64,000 nt of DNA, taken from positions 1 to 64,000 of the forward strand of contig WKFI01000021.1 of the NCBI GenBank assembly GCA_014872875.1, read 5' to 3'. Positions 37,307 through 46,214 of the stretch are shown piece after piece. Source of the DNA: Paracoccaceae bacterium (GTDB taxonomy: Bacteria; Pseudomonadota; Alphaproteobacteria; Rhodobacterales; Rhodobacteraceae). The stretch's first letter is position 1. Each line of letters begins with the position of its first letter. The notes under the pieces are model-generated. The model had not been told where the DNA came from. It did no database searches and saw nothing but the letters and a program-made list of their open reading frames with translations. The position numbers were made by a program, and so were the translations under genes.

Positions 37307-38093
37307 TCCGGCGCAGAATGTCCCTTTCCGGGGCGGAGGTTTTCGTCCTGAAGCTCGCCGGGGCGCTGGGCTGGTTGTCTTCGTCGTGTTGCTTCTGCTG
37401 ATTGAATGGGGCACCCGGGCCGGTTGGATCTCGAACCTGACTTTGCCGCGCCCTTCCGATGTAGCAACAACCTTGATGGAGTTGGCCAACAGCGGAGCAC
37501 TCTGGTCTCATATGGGACCGTCCTTGACCCGGCTGGTGGTCGGATCGGCCATGGGTGTCAGCGCGGGGATTGGAATCGGGGTGCTGATCGGGTTGTTTTC
37601 GCTGGTCCGGGCAGGATTGATACCCTTGGTTGCTGCGATCTTTCCGATCCCAAAGATCGCTCTGTTGCCGCTCTTCGTGATCTGGTTCGGGATTGATGAG
37701 GGATCAAAATACGCGCTGATCGCGTTGGGAACATTCACACCCACTGTTGTTGCCACCTATGGCGCGGTGGACAATGTGGATCGGACCCTGATCCGTATGG
37801 GGCAGAGCTTTGGCCTGTCCTGGCTCAGCATCGTGCGCAAGATCGTCCTCCCGGGAGCGTTGCCGGGCATCCTGTCGGGACTTCGGGTTAGTCTGGCCAT
37901 AGGGATAATCCTGCTGGTTGCGGCGGAAATGCTGGGTGCTGAGTACGGGATCGGAGCCTATATTCTGCAGGCGGGTTCCCTCTATGACCTTGAGCGGCTG
38001 TTTGCAGGTGTTGTGATCCTGTCGGCCCTGGGGGTGCTGACCAGTTGGATGATCGGGCAGGTCGAACGGCGATTTCTGGTTTGGCGCAGCTGA
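37299..38093 (+). CDS. ABC transporter permease (SsuC/TauC family)
   Basis: A 264-residue permease with about six helices and the EAA-type loop SFGLSWLSIVRKIVLPGALP. The N-terminal GGGFRPEARRGAGLVVFVVLL leads into the first helix. In contrast to tauC in this window, it has the normal length and no extra domain. It overlaps the ATPase gene by 8 bp and ends the operon. Confidence 0.88.
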   Translation: MADPAQNVPFRGGGFRPEARRGAGLVVFVVLLLLIEWGTRAGWISNLTLPRPSDVATTLMELANSGALWSHMGPSLTRLVVGSAMGVSAGIGIGVLIGLFSLVRAGLIPLVAAIFPIPKIALLPLFVIWFGIDEGSKYALIALGTFTPTVVATYGAVDNVDRTLIRMGQSFGLSWLSIVRKIVLPGALPGILSGLRVSLAIGIILLVAAEMLGAEYGIGAYILQAGSLYDLERLFAGVVILSALGVLTSWMIGQVERRFLVWRS

Positions 38094-38154
38094 TCACTTT
38101 GCCTGTTGCCTGAACCGGGCTAGGCTGGGGTCAGGCAGGCAGCAGGTATTGAGC

Positions 38155-39393
38155 ATGATGATTCCAAGACGCGTATTTTCCCTTGGTTTGGGAGCGGCGA
38201 TTCTGTCAGCGTGTACGGCGGGTACGCCCCAGCAGTCCGCGCCGCGTACCCAAATGCGGTCGGTGCCCAATCCCGGCTATGACACATGGGTGGCGGGCTT
38301 CAAATCGCGGGCGTTGTCCAAGGGTGTGTCGCAAACCACAATCGACCGGGCGTTTCGCGGGGCGGGGTATCTGCCCGGCGTGATCGAGCGGGATCGCAAT
38401 CAGACCGAATTCACCCGAACGCTGGAGGACTATCTGGCCATTGCAGCCTCTGACGAGCGGATTGCCACAGGCAAGCAGATGTTACGGAAGCACGCGAGCC
38501 TCTTGAGCCAGATCGAAGCGCAATATCAGGTCGAGCCGGAAATTGTCACCGCGATCTGGGGGCTGGAAAGTCGCTATGGAGCCCGGCGAGGCGATATCCC
38601 GGTCGTGTCGGCCCTGTCCACCCTGGCCTATGACGGCCGGCGTGGGTCGTTTTTCGAAAGCCAGTTGGTTGCTGCGCTGAAGATCCTGCAGAACGGGGAT
38701 GTCAGCCCGCAGGCGATGACCGGAAGCTGGGCTGGCGCCATGGGGCATACGCAGTTCATTCCGACCTCTTACCTGGCTTATGCAGTGGATTTCCGGGGCG
38801 ATGGCCAACGCGATATCTGGTCGGATGATCCAACCGACGCCCTGGCTTCGGCCGCTGCGTATCTGAAGCGGTCGGGATGGCGCCGCGGCCAGCCCTGGGG
38901 CGTGGAGGTGCGACTGCCCGAAGGGTTCAATACCGGTCTGACAGGACGTGGTTCCAAACGCAGCCCGGCAGATTGGGCTGCTTTGGGCGTGCGGGATGTG
39001 CGGGGCGGTCAGGTGCCCAATCATGGGGCGGCATCTGTTATCATTCCCGCAGGCGCGTCTGGGCCTGCCTTCATGATCTTCAACAATTTCACCGTAATCA
39101 CCCGCTACAACAACTCGACGAATTATGTGATCGGGATTGGTCATCTGGCCGACCGGATCACCGGCGGTGCGCCGATCCAGGGTCGATTCCCGCCGGATTC
39201 GAAAGGCATGACCTTGAACAATCGCAAGGAGTTGCAGGAGCGCCTGACCAAGGCCGGTTTTGACACGCAAGGCGCGGATGGGGTGATCGGGGGCAAGACA
39301 ACAGCAGCCATCAGCGGCTACCAGAAAGCGAACGGCCTTCCGGTAACCGGGCAGCCGTCGCTGGATCTGTTGCAGCGCTTGCGGCGCGGGTAA
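38155..39393 (+). CDS. MltB-type lytic transglycosylase lipoprotein with peptidoglycan-binding domain
   Basis: A 412-residue lipoprotein (lipobox ...ILSAC). The SLT/MltB domain at about residues 40-330 contains IWGLESRYGARRG with the catalytic glutamate and SWAGAMGHTQFIPTSYL, and a C-terminal PG_binding_1 domain (residues about 350-410, GADGVIGGKTTAAISGYQ) binds cell wall. It cleaves peptidoglycan at the outer membrane's inner face. An ATG at 38155 and another at 38158 are both possible starts; an upstream TTG is less likely. Confidence 0.88.
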   Translation: MMIPRRVFSLGLGAAILSACTAGTPQQSAPRTQMRSVPNPGYDTWVAGFKSRALSKGVSQTTIDRAFRGAGYLPGVIERDRNQTEFTRTLEDYLAIAASDERIATGKQMLRKHASLLSQIEAQYQVEPEIVTAIWGLESRYGARRGDIPVVSALSTLAYDGRRGSFFESQLVAALKILQNGDVSPQAMTGSWAGAMGHTQFIPTSYLAYAVDFRGDGQRDIWSDDPTDALASAAAYLKRSGWRRGQPWGVEVRLPEGFNTGLTGRGSKRSPADWAALGVRDVRGGQVPNHGAASVIIPAGASGPAFMIFNNFTVITRYNNSTNYVIGIGHLADRITGGAPIQGRFPPDSKGMTLNNRKELQERLTKAGFDTQGADGVIGGKTTAAISGYQKANGLPVTGQPSLDLLQRLRRG

Positions 39394-39487
39394 TGAAGTC
39401 GAAATGAGCGCCTGGCGGCGCGCAGGATATCTCGTCGTTGCCTTTCAGGCGCCTCCTCGGGTGGGCGCCTGTGGCAGATTGGGGGTG

Positions 39488-40450
39488 TCAGGCCGCCAAG
39501 CCTTTGGAACCCATGTCCAGGAACTTCTTGCGACGGTCCTGAACCAGCGCGTCGCCATCCTTGCCGTCGAGCTCTTTCAGCAGGGTTTCGATCGCGGCTC
39601 CCACGGCGGCAATGGTTTCCGGGCGATCACGATGGGCGCCGCCCTTGGGTTCGGGGATGATGGTGTCGGCAACACCCAGTTCCTTGAGGTTCTGAGCCGT
39701 GAGGCGCAGCGCCTCGGCTGCTTCGCGCATCTTTTCTGCGTCTTTCCAGAGGATCGAAGCACAGCCTTCGGGGCTGATGACCGAGTAGATTGAATGTTCC
39801 AGCATTGCCACGCGATTTGCTGTGGCAAAAGCCACGGCGCCACCTGAACCGCCTTCGCCGATCACCACGCTGATCAGCGGCACGCGGATTTGCAAGCAGG
39901 CTTCGGTCGCGCGGGCGATGGCTTCGGACTGGCCGCGTTCCTCGGCGCCCTTGCCAGGGTAGGCGCCGGGGGTGTCCACCAGTGTCACCACCGGCAGGCC
40001 GAATTTGTCGGCCATCTGCATCAGCCGGATCGCCTTGCGATAGCCTTCGGGGCGGGCCATGCCGAAATTACGCTCGATGCGGGATTTGGTGTCGCTGCCC
40101 TTTTCATGGCCGATCACCATCACCGGTTGGTCGTTGAATCGGGCGAGGCCGCCCATGACCGCGTGGTCGTCGGCAAAGTTCCTGTCGCCAGCCAACGGCG
40201 TGTATTCGGTGAACAGCGCGTCGATGTAATCGCGGCAATGCGGTCGTTCGGGGTGACGCGCGACCTGGCATTTCCGCCAGGGCGTCAGATCCTTGTAAAG
40301 GTCTTCCAGCAGTTGCGCGGCCTTGGTGTCCAGCGCAGCGGCTTCATCAGCCACGTCCATCTCTTCATTGGCGCGGGCCAGAGCACGCAATTCTTCTGCT
40401 TTGCCTTCGATTTCCGCCAGCGGTTTTTCGAAATCCAGATACTGGGTCAT
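39488..40450 (-). CDS. accA: Acetyl-CoA carboxylase carboxyltransferase subunit alpha
   Basis: A 320-residue protein of normal AccA length. It has the N-terminal [19 protein letters not shown] helix and the carboxyltransferase core [21 protein letters not shown], then [22 protein letters not shown]. With AccD it transfers carboxyl from carboxybiotin to acetyl-CoA, the first step of fatty acid synthesis. It stands alone, convergent with the MltB-type gene; a hairpin (39446-39471) between them lacks a T-run. Confidence 0.95.
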   Translation of the reverse strand: MTQYLDFEKPLAEIEGKAEELRALARANEEMDVADEAAALDTKAAQLLEDLYKDLTPWRKCQVARHPERPHCRDYIDALFTEYTPLAGDRNFADDHAVMGGLARFNDQPVMVIGHEKGSDTKSRIERNFGMARPEGYRKAIRLMQMADKFGLPVVTLVDTPGAYPGKGAEERGQSEAIARATEACLQIRVPLISVVIGEGGSGGAVAFATANRVAMLEHSIYSVISPEGCASILWKDAEKMREAAEALRLTAQNLKELGVADTIIPEPKGGAHRDRPETIAAVGAAIETLLKELDGKDGDALVQDRRKKFLDMGSKGLAA

Positions 40451-40574
40451 GACGCCTCACTTGCACCGGTTTGGACGCTATATGGCCTTACACGCGGCAG
40501 GATGCAACTCAGCAAGATTTGTGGTGTCCTGATATGCGAGATCCTGAAGGGTGAAGTGATGAAGGTGGAATGCC

Positions 40575-41408
40575 ATGACAACCAGTACCGAGGCCCGTGT
40601 TCTGCGCGTCCTGAACTATATCCATGACAATCCAGGTGCGGATCTGTCGCTGGATGTACTGGCCGATGTGGCGGCGATGTCTCGGTTTCATTGGCACCGG
40701 GTGTTCCGGGCCGTGACTGGGGAAACCTGCGCGCAGGCCGTGCGCAGGTTGCGATTGCATCGCGCCGCGAACTGGCTGGTGCAATCGAACCGGAAGATCG
40801 ACGAGATTGCCAAATCCGTGGGCTATCCCAACCAGAAGTCCTTTGCGCGGGCCTTTTCCGAGGCCTATGGCACCAGTCCGTCTGCGTTTCGCAAGGCCGG
40901 TCGCTGGATGCCTCCACGCAATAACTTTCAGATTGGAGAATATCCTATGCATCCCATAACAACACGTTCCGAACCTGCCCGTCGTCTGGTCGGGCTGCCG
41001 CATCGCGGATCCTACATGGAAATCGGCAAGAGCTTTGAGGCGTTTGGCGCCCTGTGCGAAACCCGGGCTCTTTGGGCCCAGATGGGGCCGATGCTGGCGA
41101 TCTATTATGACAACCCAGAAGAGGTGGCAGAAGCCCATCTGCGCAGCTTCGCGGGCGGTGTTTTCCACGGGGATGATGTGCCCCAAGGGATGGAGGAGCA
41201 TACGCTTCCCGGTGGCAAGACAGCGGTTCTGACCTACAAGGGTCCGTATTCCGGGATCGCGGCGGCCTATCACACGCTGTATGGCAATTGGCTGCCGCAA
41301 TCGGGCGAAGAACCGGCGGAACAGCCGTGTTTCGAGATCTATCTGAACAACCCGCGTGAAGTGGCTCCAGAGGATCTGTTGACCGAAATCTGCATGCCGC
41401 TGAAATAA
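40575..41408 (+). CDS. AraC-family regulator with GyrI-like effector domain
   Basis: A 277-residue protein. The N-terminal AraC helix-turn-helix pair occupies residues about 8-110 (DVAAMSRFHWHRVFRAVTGE; IAKSVGYPNQKSFARAF), and a C-terminal GyrI-like domain covers about 125-275 (RRLVGLPHRGSYMEIG; AVLTYKGPYSGIAAAYHTLY; PCFEIYLNNP). The Rob/SoxS-like arrangement suggests binding of a small hydrophobic compound, though the target genes are unknown. It is convergent with the LysE gene. Confidence 0.88.
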   Translation: MTTSTEARVLRVLNYIHDNPGADLSLDVLADVAAMSRFHWHRVFRAVTGETCAQAVRRLRLHRAANWLVQSNRKIDEIAKSVGYPNQKSFARAFSEAYGTSPSAFRKAGRWMPPRNNFQIGEYPMHPITTRSEPARRLVGLPHRGSYMEIGKSFEAFGALCETRALWAQMGPMLAIYYDNPEEVAEAHLRSFAGGVFHGDDVPQGMEEHTLPGGKTAVLTYKGPYSGIAAAYHTLYGNWLPQSGEEPAEQPCFEIYLNNPREVAPEDLLTEICMPLK

Positions 41409-41419
41409 GGGGTGATAGA

Positions 41420-42016
41420 TCAGGTCGGCCAGATCACTGGATAAAGCGAGGCGATCAGCAACACGGCCATTGTCCAGTTGAACATCACCAACCGGCGCGG
41501 GTTCGTCAGGATTCGCGCCAATTGTTGGCCCAGAACCGTCCAGGTGCTGACCGAGGGCAGGTTGATTGCACCGAAGATCGCCGCGACCAACAGGATCGCG
41601 GTAAATGACTGGCTAGGTGCATAAGCGCTGATTGCGGTCAGGGCCATCGCCCAGGCTTTCGGATTGACCCACTGAAACGCGGCTGCCTGCAGGAATGTCA
41701 TTGGCGTACCTGTGGCCTCTCCCTGCTTTACAGGCGCGGCATTGGCGATTTTGTAAGCCAAGAAAAGCAGGTACACGACCGAGCAAACCTTGAGGATGGT
41801 GTAGCTGACCGGGACTGCATCAAAGACCTGGATCAGCCCGACACCCACCAGAACCACCATGAACGTAAAGCCCAGCCCGATCCCGAGCATGTGCGGGATT
41901 GTGCGGCGAAAGCCGAAATTCGCCCCGGAGGCCATGAGCATCAGGTTGTTCGGCCCCGGCGTGATCGATGACACAAGGGCAAACAGGACAAGGGCGGCGA
42001 AGAGTTCGTAAGTCAT
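41420..42016 (-). CDS. LysE-family amino acid exporter
   Basis: A 198-residue membrane protein of the LysE/RhtB family with the N-terminal signature SSITPGPNNLMLMASGANFG and about six helices, including QAAAFQWVNPKAWAMAL in the middle. It exports amino acids or related compounds. The ATG at 42016 begins the conserved domain; a longer frame upstream overlaps the divergent Lrp gene and is not supported. The divergent Lrp-type gene 72 bp away is a common regulator partner. Confidence 0.87.
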   Translation of the reverse strand: MTYELFAALVLFALVSSITPGPNNLMLMASGANFGFRRTIPHMLGIGLGFTFMVVLVGVGLIQVFDAVPVSYTILKVCSVVYLLFLAYKIANAAPVKQGEATGTPMTFLQAAAFQWVNPKAWAMALTAISAYAPSQSFTAILLVAAIFGAINLPSVSTWTVLGQQLARILTNPRRLVMFNWTMAVLLIASLYPVIWPT

Positions 42017-42088
42017 GATGGCAATCTGATGGAATTTACCCCAAATGAAATTGCGTTTTGCAGCGTGATGTGAAAAGTTTCGCAACAA

Positions 42089-42541
42089 ATGGCGAAAGAT
42101 GATCACATAAATCAACAGATATTGCGCGAACTGACACTTGATGGGCGGGTTTCGAACCTGGAACTGGCCGAACGCATCGGCCTTTCGCCTTCGGCCTGTT
42201 TGCGGAGGGTTCAGGAGCTTGAGCGCGACGGTGTGATAACCGGCTATCGGGCAGTTCTGGATCGACAGGCGCTGGGTGTTGGCTTTGTTACCTATATCGG
42301 GGTGGGCCTCAGCGAACACTCAAAAGCGGCGCAAGAAGGGTTTGAGCGGGCCATGCAGGCAGCACCGGAGGTTGTGGAATGCCACAATATCACCGGAACG
42401 ATCGAATATCTGCTGCGTGTCGAATGTGCTGATCTGCCCAGCTACAAGAAGTTCCACACGGACGTGCTGGGGGTAACCCCGCATGTAAATGCTCTTACAA
42501 CCTATGTTGTCATGGGGTCGCCGAAAGACTTGCGGAATTGA
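42089..42541 (+). CDS. Lrp/AsnC-family transcription regulator
   Basis: A 150-residue regulator. The N-terminal helix-turn-helix NLELAERIGLSPSACLRRVQELE is followed by the RAM ligand-binding domain (VVECHNITGTIEYLLRVECADL). It senses amino acids and is probably the regulator of the divergent LysE exporter, as in many Proteobacteria. The 72-bp shared region is A/T-rich and contains TTGCG and CGCAA motifs, but I cannot define the operator. Confidence 0.87.
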   Translation: MAKDDHINQQILRELTLDGRVSNLELAERIGLSPSACLRRVQELERDGVITGYRAVLDRQALGVGFVTYIGVGLSEHSKAAQEGFERAMQAAPEVVECHNITGTIEYLLRVECADLPSYKKFHTDVLGVTPHVNALTTYVVMGSPKDLRN

Positions 42542-42630
42542 AGCGCGGGCCTGTGCTTACAGGGTTTGTCGGTCTCGTGTCGTGCTTGTGTCGGAGTGCT
42601 GACGTGGAGAGATGGCGGAAGGAAAAGTAG

Positions 42631-43068
42631 ATGTCTGGCGAAGAAAGCAAAGGTGGTATTGCAATGAATGTCAGGCAAATGCGGGAGAGCCGCGGGTGGT
42701 CTCAGGAAGATCTTGCCGCAGCGGCAGGCCTGTCGGCCCGCACCGTTCAGCGAATTGAACGGGGTCAGGTGCCGAGGGGCGATAGTCTTCAGAGCCTCGC
42801 CGCCGCGTTCGAAACCAGTGTGAAAGATCTGCGGTCAGAGCAGCGCGTCGATGCAGGCCTGGATCCGGACTATGTAAAGGCGATCAAGGGTCTGCAGATG
42901 CACTTGGTCAGTTTTGCGGTGTGCAGTCCCGCCCTTTGCCTGTTCAACCTGTTGGTGACGCCCGAGCAAATATGGGTGCAATGGGCCGTACTACCTTGGG
43001 TGCTTGGTGTAGCGCTGCATATGCTCATGCTGCGAATTCAGTTCGGCAAGGTACAGGTGTTCCTGTGA
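42631..43068 (+). CDS. XRE-type DNA-binding protein with C-terminal membrane segments
   Basis: A 145-residue protein. The XRE/Cro helix-turn-helix lies at residues about 15-65 (SRGWSQEDLAAAAGLSARTVQRIERG), and two hydrophobic helices follow near 90-140 (MHLVSFAVCSPALCLFNLLV and WAVLPWVLGVALHMLML) in a 2TM-like arrangement. Such proteins occur as stand-alone membrane-tethered regulators. No antitoxin partner or target is adjacent. The ATG at 42631 was kept; a second ATG lies 11 codons later. Confidence 0.75.
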   Translation: MSGEESKGGIAMNVRQMRESRGWSQEDLAAAAGLSARTVQRIERGQVPRGDSLQSLAAAFETSVKDLRSEQRVDAGLDPDYVKAIKGLQMHLVSFAVCSPALCLFNLLVTPEQIWVQWAVLPWVLGVALHMLMLRIQFGKVQVFL

Positions 43069-43172
43069 CTCTCATGCGGGTTGGCAATTGTGGACGCAAC
43101 AGGATGTCTGAAACAACTTGATGAGCCGGCATTCTACCTTGGTTTCTGACGCTTTGAGTTGGATCCGAAACG

Positions 43173-43198
43173 AAAAAGGAGCGCCCGATGGACGCTCC
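43173..43198 (-). terminator. Rho-independent terminator of malyl-CoA lyase gene
   Basis: On the minus strand, GGAGCG (43198-43193) pairs with CGCTCC (43083 region equivalent at 43083 is not used; the downstream arm is 43183-43178) and is followed by TTTTT. It lies 27 bp after the stop of the malyl-CoA lyase gene. Confidence 0.75.
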
Positions 43199-43224
43199 GC
43201 ATTTCCTAGACCAACAAGGCGGTT

Positions 43225-44184
43225 TCAGCTGTTTGCGATCAGCTCGGATTGAGCAACAATCACCTCGGCCTGCTTGATTGAAGCGATATCAACCAGTCGC
43301 CCCTTGTAAACGGTCGCGCCTTCGCCATTGGCTTTGGCCTGTTCCATTGCGGCCAGGATTTCGCGCGCCTCGGCAACGGCTTCATCCGACGGGGTGAAAA
43401 CCTCGTTGGCCAGACCGATCTGCTTGGGGTGGATGGCCCATTTGCCGACCATGCCCAAAGTGGCCGAGCGCAGCGCCTGAGCGCGGTAACCTTCGTCATC
43501 GCTGAAGTCGCCAAACGGCCCGTCCACGGGCAGCACGCCGTGGGTGCGGCAGGCGGCGACGATGGCGGCCTGAGCCCAGTGCCACGGATCGGACCAGTGT
43601 TTTTGACCCTCACGGATCATGTAATAGTTTTCCTGAGTGCCGCCGATCCCGGTGGTCTGCATACCCATCGAAGCGGCGAAGTCAGCTGCGCCCAGCGACA
43701 TGGCAACAAGACGGGGCGAGGCGGCGGCGATCTCTTCCACATGGGCAATGCCCGCAGCGGATTCGATGATCACTTCGAAATTGATAGGCTTTGTACGGCC
43801 CTTGGCGGCTTCGACCGCTGTGACCAGTGCGTCCACGGCATAGATGTCACCGGCGCAGCCGACCTTGGGGATCATGATCTGATCCAGACGGTCGCCTGCC
43901 TGTTCCAGCAGATCCACCACGTCGCGATACCAGAACGGTGTATCAAGACCGTTGATCCGCACCGAAAGGGTTTTGTTGCCCCAATCGACTTCCGAGATCG
44001 CCTTGATGATGTTCTCGCGCGCGCTGTCCTTATCGGAAGGGGCAACCGAGTCCTCAAGATCCAGGTTAATCACGTCAGCGGCGCTGGCGGCCATTTTTTC
44101 AAAGATCGCCGGGCGCGAGCCAGGGCCGAACAATTGGCAACGGTTGGGGCGGGCCGGGGCGGCCGGTTGGATGCGGAAGCTCAT
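43225..44184 (-). CDS. mcl1: L-malyl-CoA/beta-methylmalyl-CoA lyase
   Basis: A 319-residue CitE/HpcH-family lyase with ADVINLDLEDSVAPSDKDSAR near residue 35, NFEVIIESAAGIAHVEEI near 135 (metal-binding acidic residues) and GADFAASMGMQTTGIGG near 165. Length and sequence fit Mcl1 of Rhodobacter sphaeroides, which cleaves beta-methylmalyl-CoA to glyoxylate and propionyl-CoA in the ethylmalonyl-CoA pathway. The ATG at 44184 follows GGAGGG. Its upstream region contains two perfect palindromes. Confidence 0.9.
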   Translation of the reverse strand: MSFRIQPAAPARPNRCQLFGPGSRPAIFEKMAASAADVINLDLEDSVAPSDKDSARENIIKAISEVDWGNKTLSVRINGLDTPFWYRDVVDLLEQAGDRLDQIMIPKVGCAGDIYAVDALVTAVEAAKGRTKPINFEVIIESAAGIAHVEEIAAASPRLVAMSLGAADFAASMGMQTTGIGGTQENYYMIREGQKHWSDPWHWAQAAIVAACRTHGVLPVDGPFGDFSDDEGYRAQALRSATLGMVGKWAIHPKQIGLANEVFTPSDEAVAEAREILAAMEQAKANGEGATVYKGRLVDIASIKQAEVIVAQSELIANS

Positions 44185-44239
44185 GGGTATTCCCTCCGGG
44201 TAAGGAAATTGCGTTTCTATCGTTGATCGAGTTATTAAA

Positions 44240-44322
44240 TTGCGCGCAACGCTGCAAGCCCATTTTGCTATCGCAGCGAAAATTGCGGCATTGCGGCGTG
44301 AGCAATCGTTGCGTTGCAACGC
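44240..44322. promoter_or_regulatory. Palindromes upstream of malyl-CoA lyase gene
   Basis: TTGCGCGCAA (44240-44249) and GCGTTGCAACGC (44311-44322) are perfect palindromes, with further TTGCGG and GCAA half-sites between them. They lie between mcl1 and the divergent small secreted gene. TTGC/GCAA sites are used by ScfR/RamB-type regulators of acetate and propionyl-CoA metabolism, a possible but unproven link. Confidence 0.42.
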
Positions 44323-44360
44323 GGCTGTTTCTTATGATTGGTCCATTGGAGGACTAATTG

Positions 44361-44738
44361 ATGAAACTTACTTCTGCTGCCATTTTGTTCACCTTTGTCG
44401 CGTCTTCGGTTTTTGCGGCTTGCCCCGGAAAACCTCCGAACAAAACCTGGAACACCCAAGCGGGGGATCAGGCTGTCACGAATGCTTGGTTGGAAAAGAC
44501 GCTGACAAACAAAAAAGTCAAATTTGAAACGGGCGGTGTCGAACACTACCGCAAGGACGGAACATATCGCTTTACGACAGGCGGGCAGCGCTATGATGCT
44601 ACCGGGTACCAGTTTTATTCCAATGGGGTGCGTTGCATCGCCTATTCGACCCCTCGGTTCGACAGATACGTCGTGAATAATGGTCAGCTGGTTCTCATCA
44701 ATTGGCAGGGAAGCCGGTACGACGCAAAGATCCGTTAA
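44361..44738 (+). CDS. Small secreted protein of unknown function
   Basis: A 125-residue protein with a clear Sec signal (MKLTSAAILFTFVASSVFA, then AC). The mature part is rich in G, Y and T (KDGTYRFTTGGQRYDATGYQFYSNG) and has two cysteines, one just after the cleavage site (CPGKPP) and one at RCIAY. A GGAGG site lies eight bases before the ATG at 44361. I do not recognise the family. It is divergent from mcl1 and is followed 90 bp later by an MFS gene. Confidence 0.75.
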   Translation: MKLTSAAILFTFVASSVFAACPGKPPNKTWNTQAGDQAVTNAWLEKTLTNKKVKFETGGVEHYRKDGTYRFTTGGQRYDATGYQFYSNGVRCIAYSTPRFDRYVVNNGQLVLINWQGSRYDAKIR

Positions 44739-44828
44739 TTCTCCTCTTGCTGATCAGGAATGTCGTGATCAGAGCCTGATGTCGTGATCTGACGTGCAAA
44801 ATGTGGCGCCTTGCGTGAAGCCAAAATC

Positions 44829-46100
44829 ATGAAGCGCGCTCTATACGAAAACTGGGCCCTGTTTCTGGGTATGTTGATGCTGATGGTTGCCAACGGTCTT
44901 TTGGCAACACTGCTGACCATTCGGGGCAACGAACTCGGGTTTTCCGATTTCACCATTTCGATCATGCAGGCCTGCTATCCGTTCGGGGCGCTGGCAGGCA
45001 CGACCATTGCCCCCAGATTGGTCGAAAAGGTCGGGCATATCCGGGTTTTTTCAGCCCTGGCTTCGCTGGTGTCGATTGCGGCGATCATCCATCTGCTGAC
45101 CAATGATCCCTATAGCTGGAGCGCTATGCGTTTTCTTTCGGGGTTCTGCTATCCCGGCCTCTATGTCATCACCGAAAGCTGGCTGAACGCCAAGGCGGAA
45201 AACCGGTTTCGAGCGCAGATCCTGTCGGTCTACTTTGTAATCCAGCTTGTAGGGCCGGCGCTTGGGACGGCATTGGTGGGCTTCCCGGACCCAACTGGCA
45301 GTCTTTTGTTTGGGCTCGTGTCGATCCTGATTTCGCTTTCCATCGTTCCGCTTCTTCTGTCGAACAACAAGGCGCCTGAGTACTCGGCCCCAGAGCGGAT
45401 GCCGGTGTCGCGCCTCTATCGGGTGTCGCCGCTGGCGGTGATGGGGATCGTGTTGATGAGCATCGGCATGTCAGCCCAGTTTATTTCGCTACCGCTTTAT
45501 GCCTTGCAACAGGGGTTTACAGCGGCGCAGGCGTCGGGTGCGTTGGTGGTGTCATTGATCGCCGGGGCGCTGATTCAGTTCCCGGTCGGTTGGATTTCGG
45601 ACAAGACCGACCGACGATATGTGGTGATCGGACTAGGCGTGCTGACGGCGGTGTCGGGATTGTGGATGGCAATCGACACTTCACCTTCCCGTCTTGTGTT
45701 CGGTTTTGCAGCAATTGCCATGGGGACTTACCCCACCTATTCGATTCTGGCGGCGCATGCCAATGACCAGCTGCGTCCGGGTCAGGTCGTTCCAGCCAGT
45801 GGTACAATGGTGTTCCTGTTGAATATTGGCCTTCTGTTGGGAACAGTTTTGGGTCCCAACGCCTTGGCCCTGTTCGATGGGCGGGGGCTGCAATTGCTTT
45901 TCGTAGCAGTTGGGTGCGGCGGTGCTGCGCTTGCGTTGGTGCGTCGTGTGCAGGTGGCTCCGCCGGAAGAAACTGGTGAAGCGCAGGCCATGGGTATCAT
46001 TGGGGCAGCCCAGCCGGGGGTGTTGCAGGCCGAATCTTGGATTGAAGAAGATGAAAAGGTCAGCAATGCTGATATTGAGGGGAAATCTTCTAATAATTGA
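44829..46100 (+). CDS. MFS transporter (YcaD-like)
   Basis: A 423-residue major facilitator with twelve predicted helices, from ALFLGMLMLMVANGLLATLL to LLFVAVGCGGAALALVRRV. The N-half has the motif GFCYPGLYVITESWLNAKAENR, and the loop between helices 8 and 9 has GWISDKTDRRYVV. The substrate is not shown. The ATG at 44829 is preferred to an in-frame TTG 18 bp upstream. A polar C-terminal tail of about 30 residues extends past the last helix. Confidence 0.87.
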   Translation: MKRALYENWALFLGMLMLMVANGLLATLLTIRGNELGFSDFTISIMQACYPFGALAGTTIAPRLVEKVGHIRVFSALASLVSIAAIIHLLTNDPYSWSAMRFLSGFCYPGLYVITESWLNAKAENRFRAQILSVYFVIQLVGPALGTALVGFPDPTGSLLFGLVSILISLSIVPLLLSNNKAPEYSAPERMPVSRLYRVSPLAVMGIVLMSIGMSAQFISLPLYALQQGFTAAQASGALVVSLIAGALIQFPVGWISDKTDRRYVVIGLGVLTAVSGLWMAIDTSPSRLVFGFAAIAMGTYPTYSILAAHANDQLRPGQVVPASGTMVFLLNIGLLLGTVLGPNALALFDGRGLQLLFVAVGCGGAALALVRRVQVAPPEETGEAQAMGIIGAAQPGVLQAESWIEEDEKVSNADIEGKSSNN

Positions 46101-46214
46101 CAAGATATTCGAAGATTCTTTCGTGAATTGGTGAAGTGAATGTGATTTAGAGAGGATCTTGCGCTCATATCCGTGGAAACTGGCCTAAATCTGTTTTGGG
46201 GAAGGATGACCGCA

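Noticed and set aside
39446-39471. Perfect 8-bp hairpin between the MltB-type gene and accA
   Set aside because: No T-run on either strand, so it was not called a terminator.
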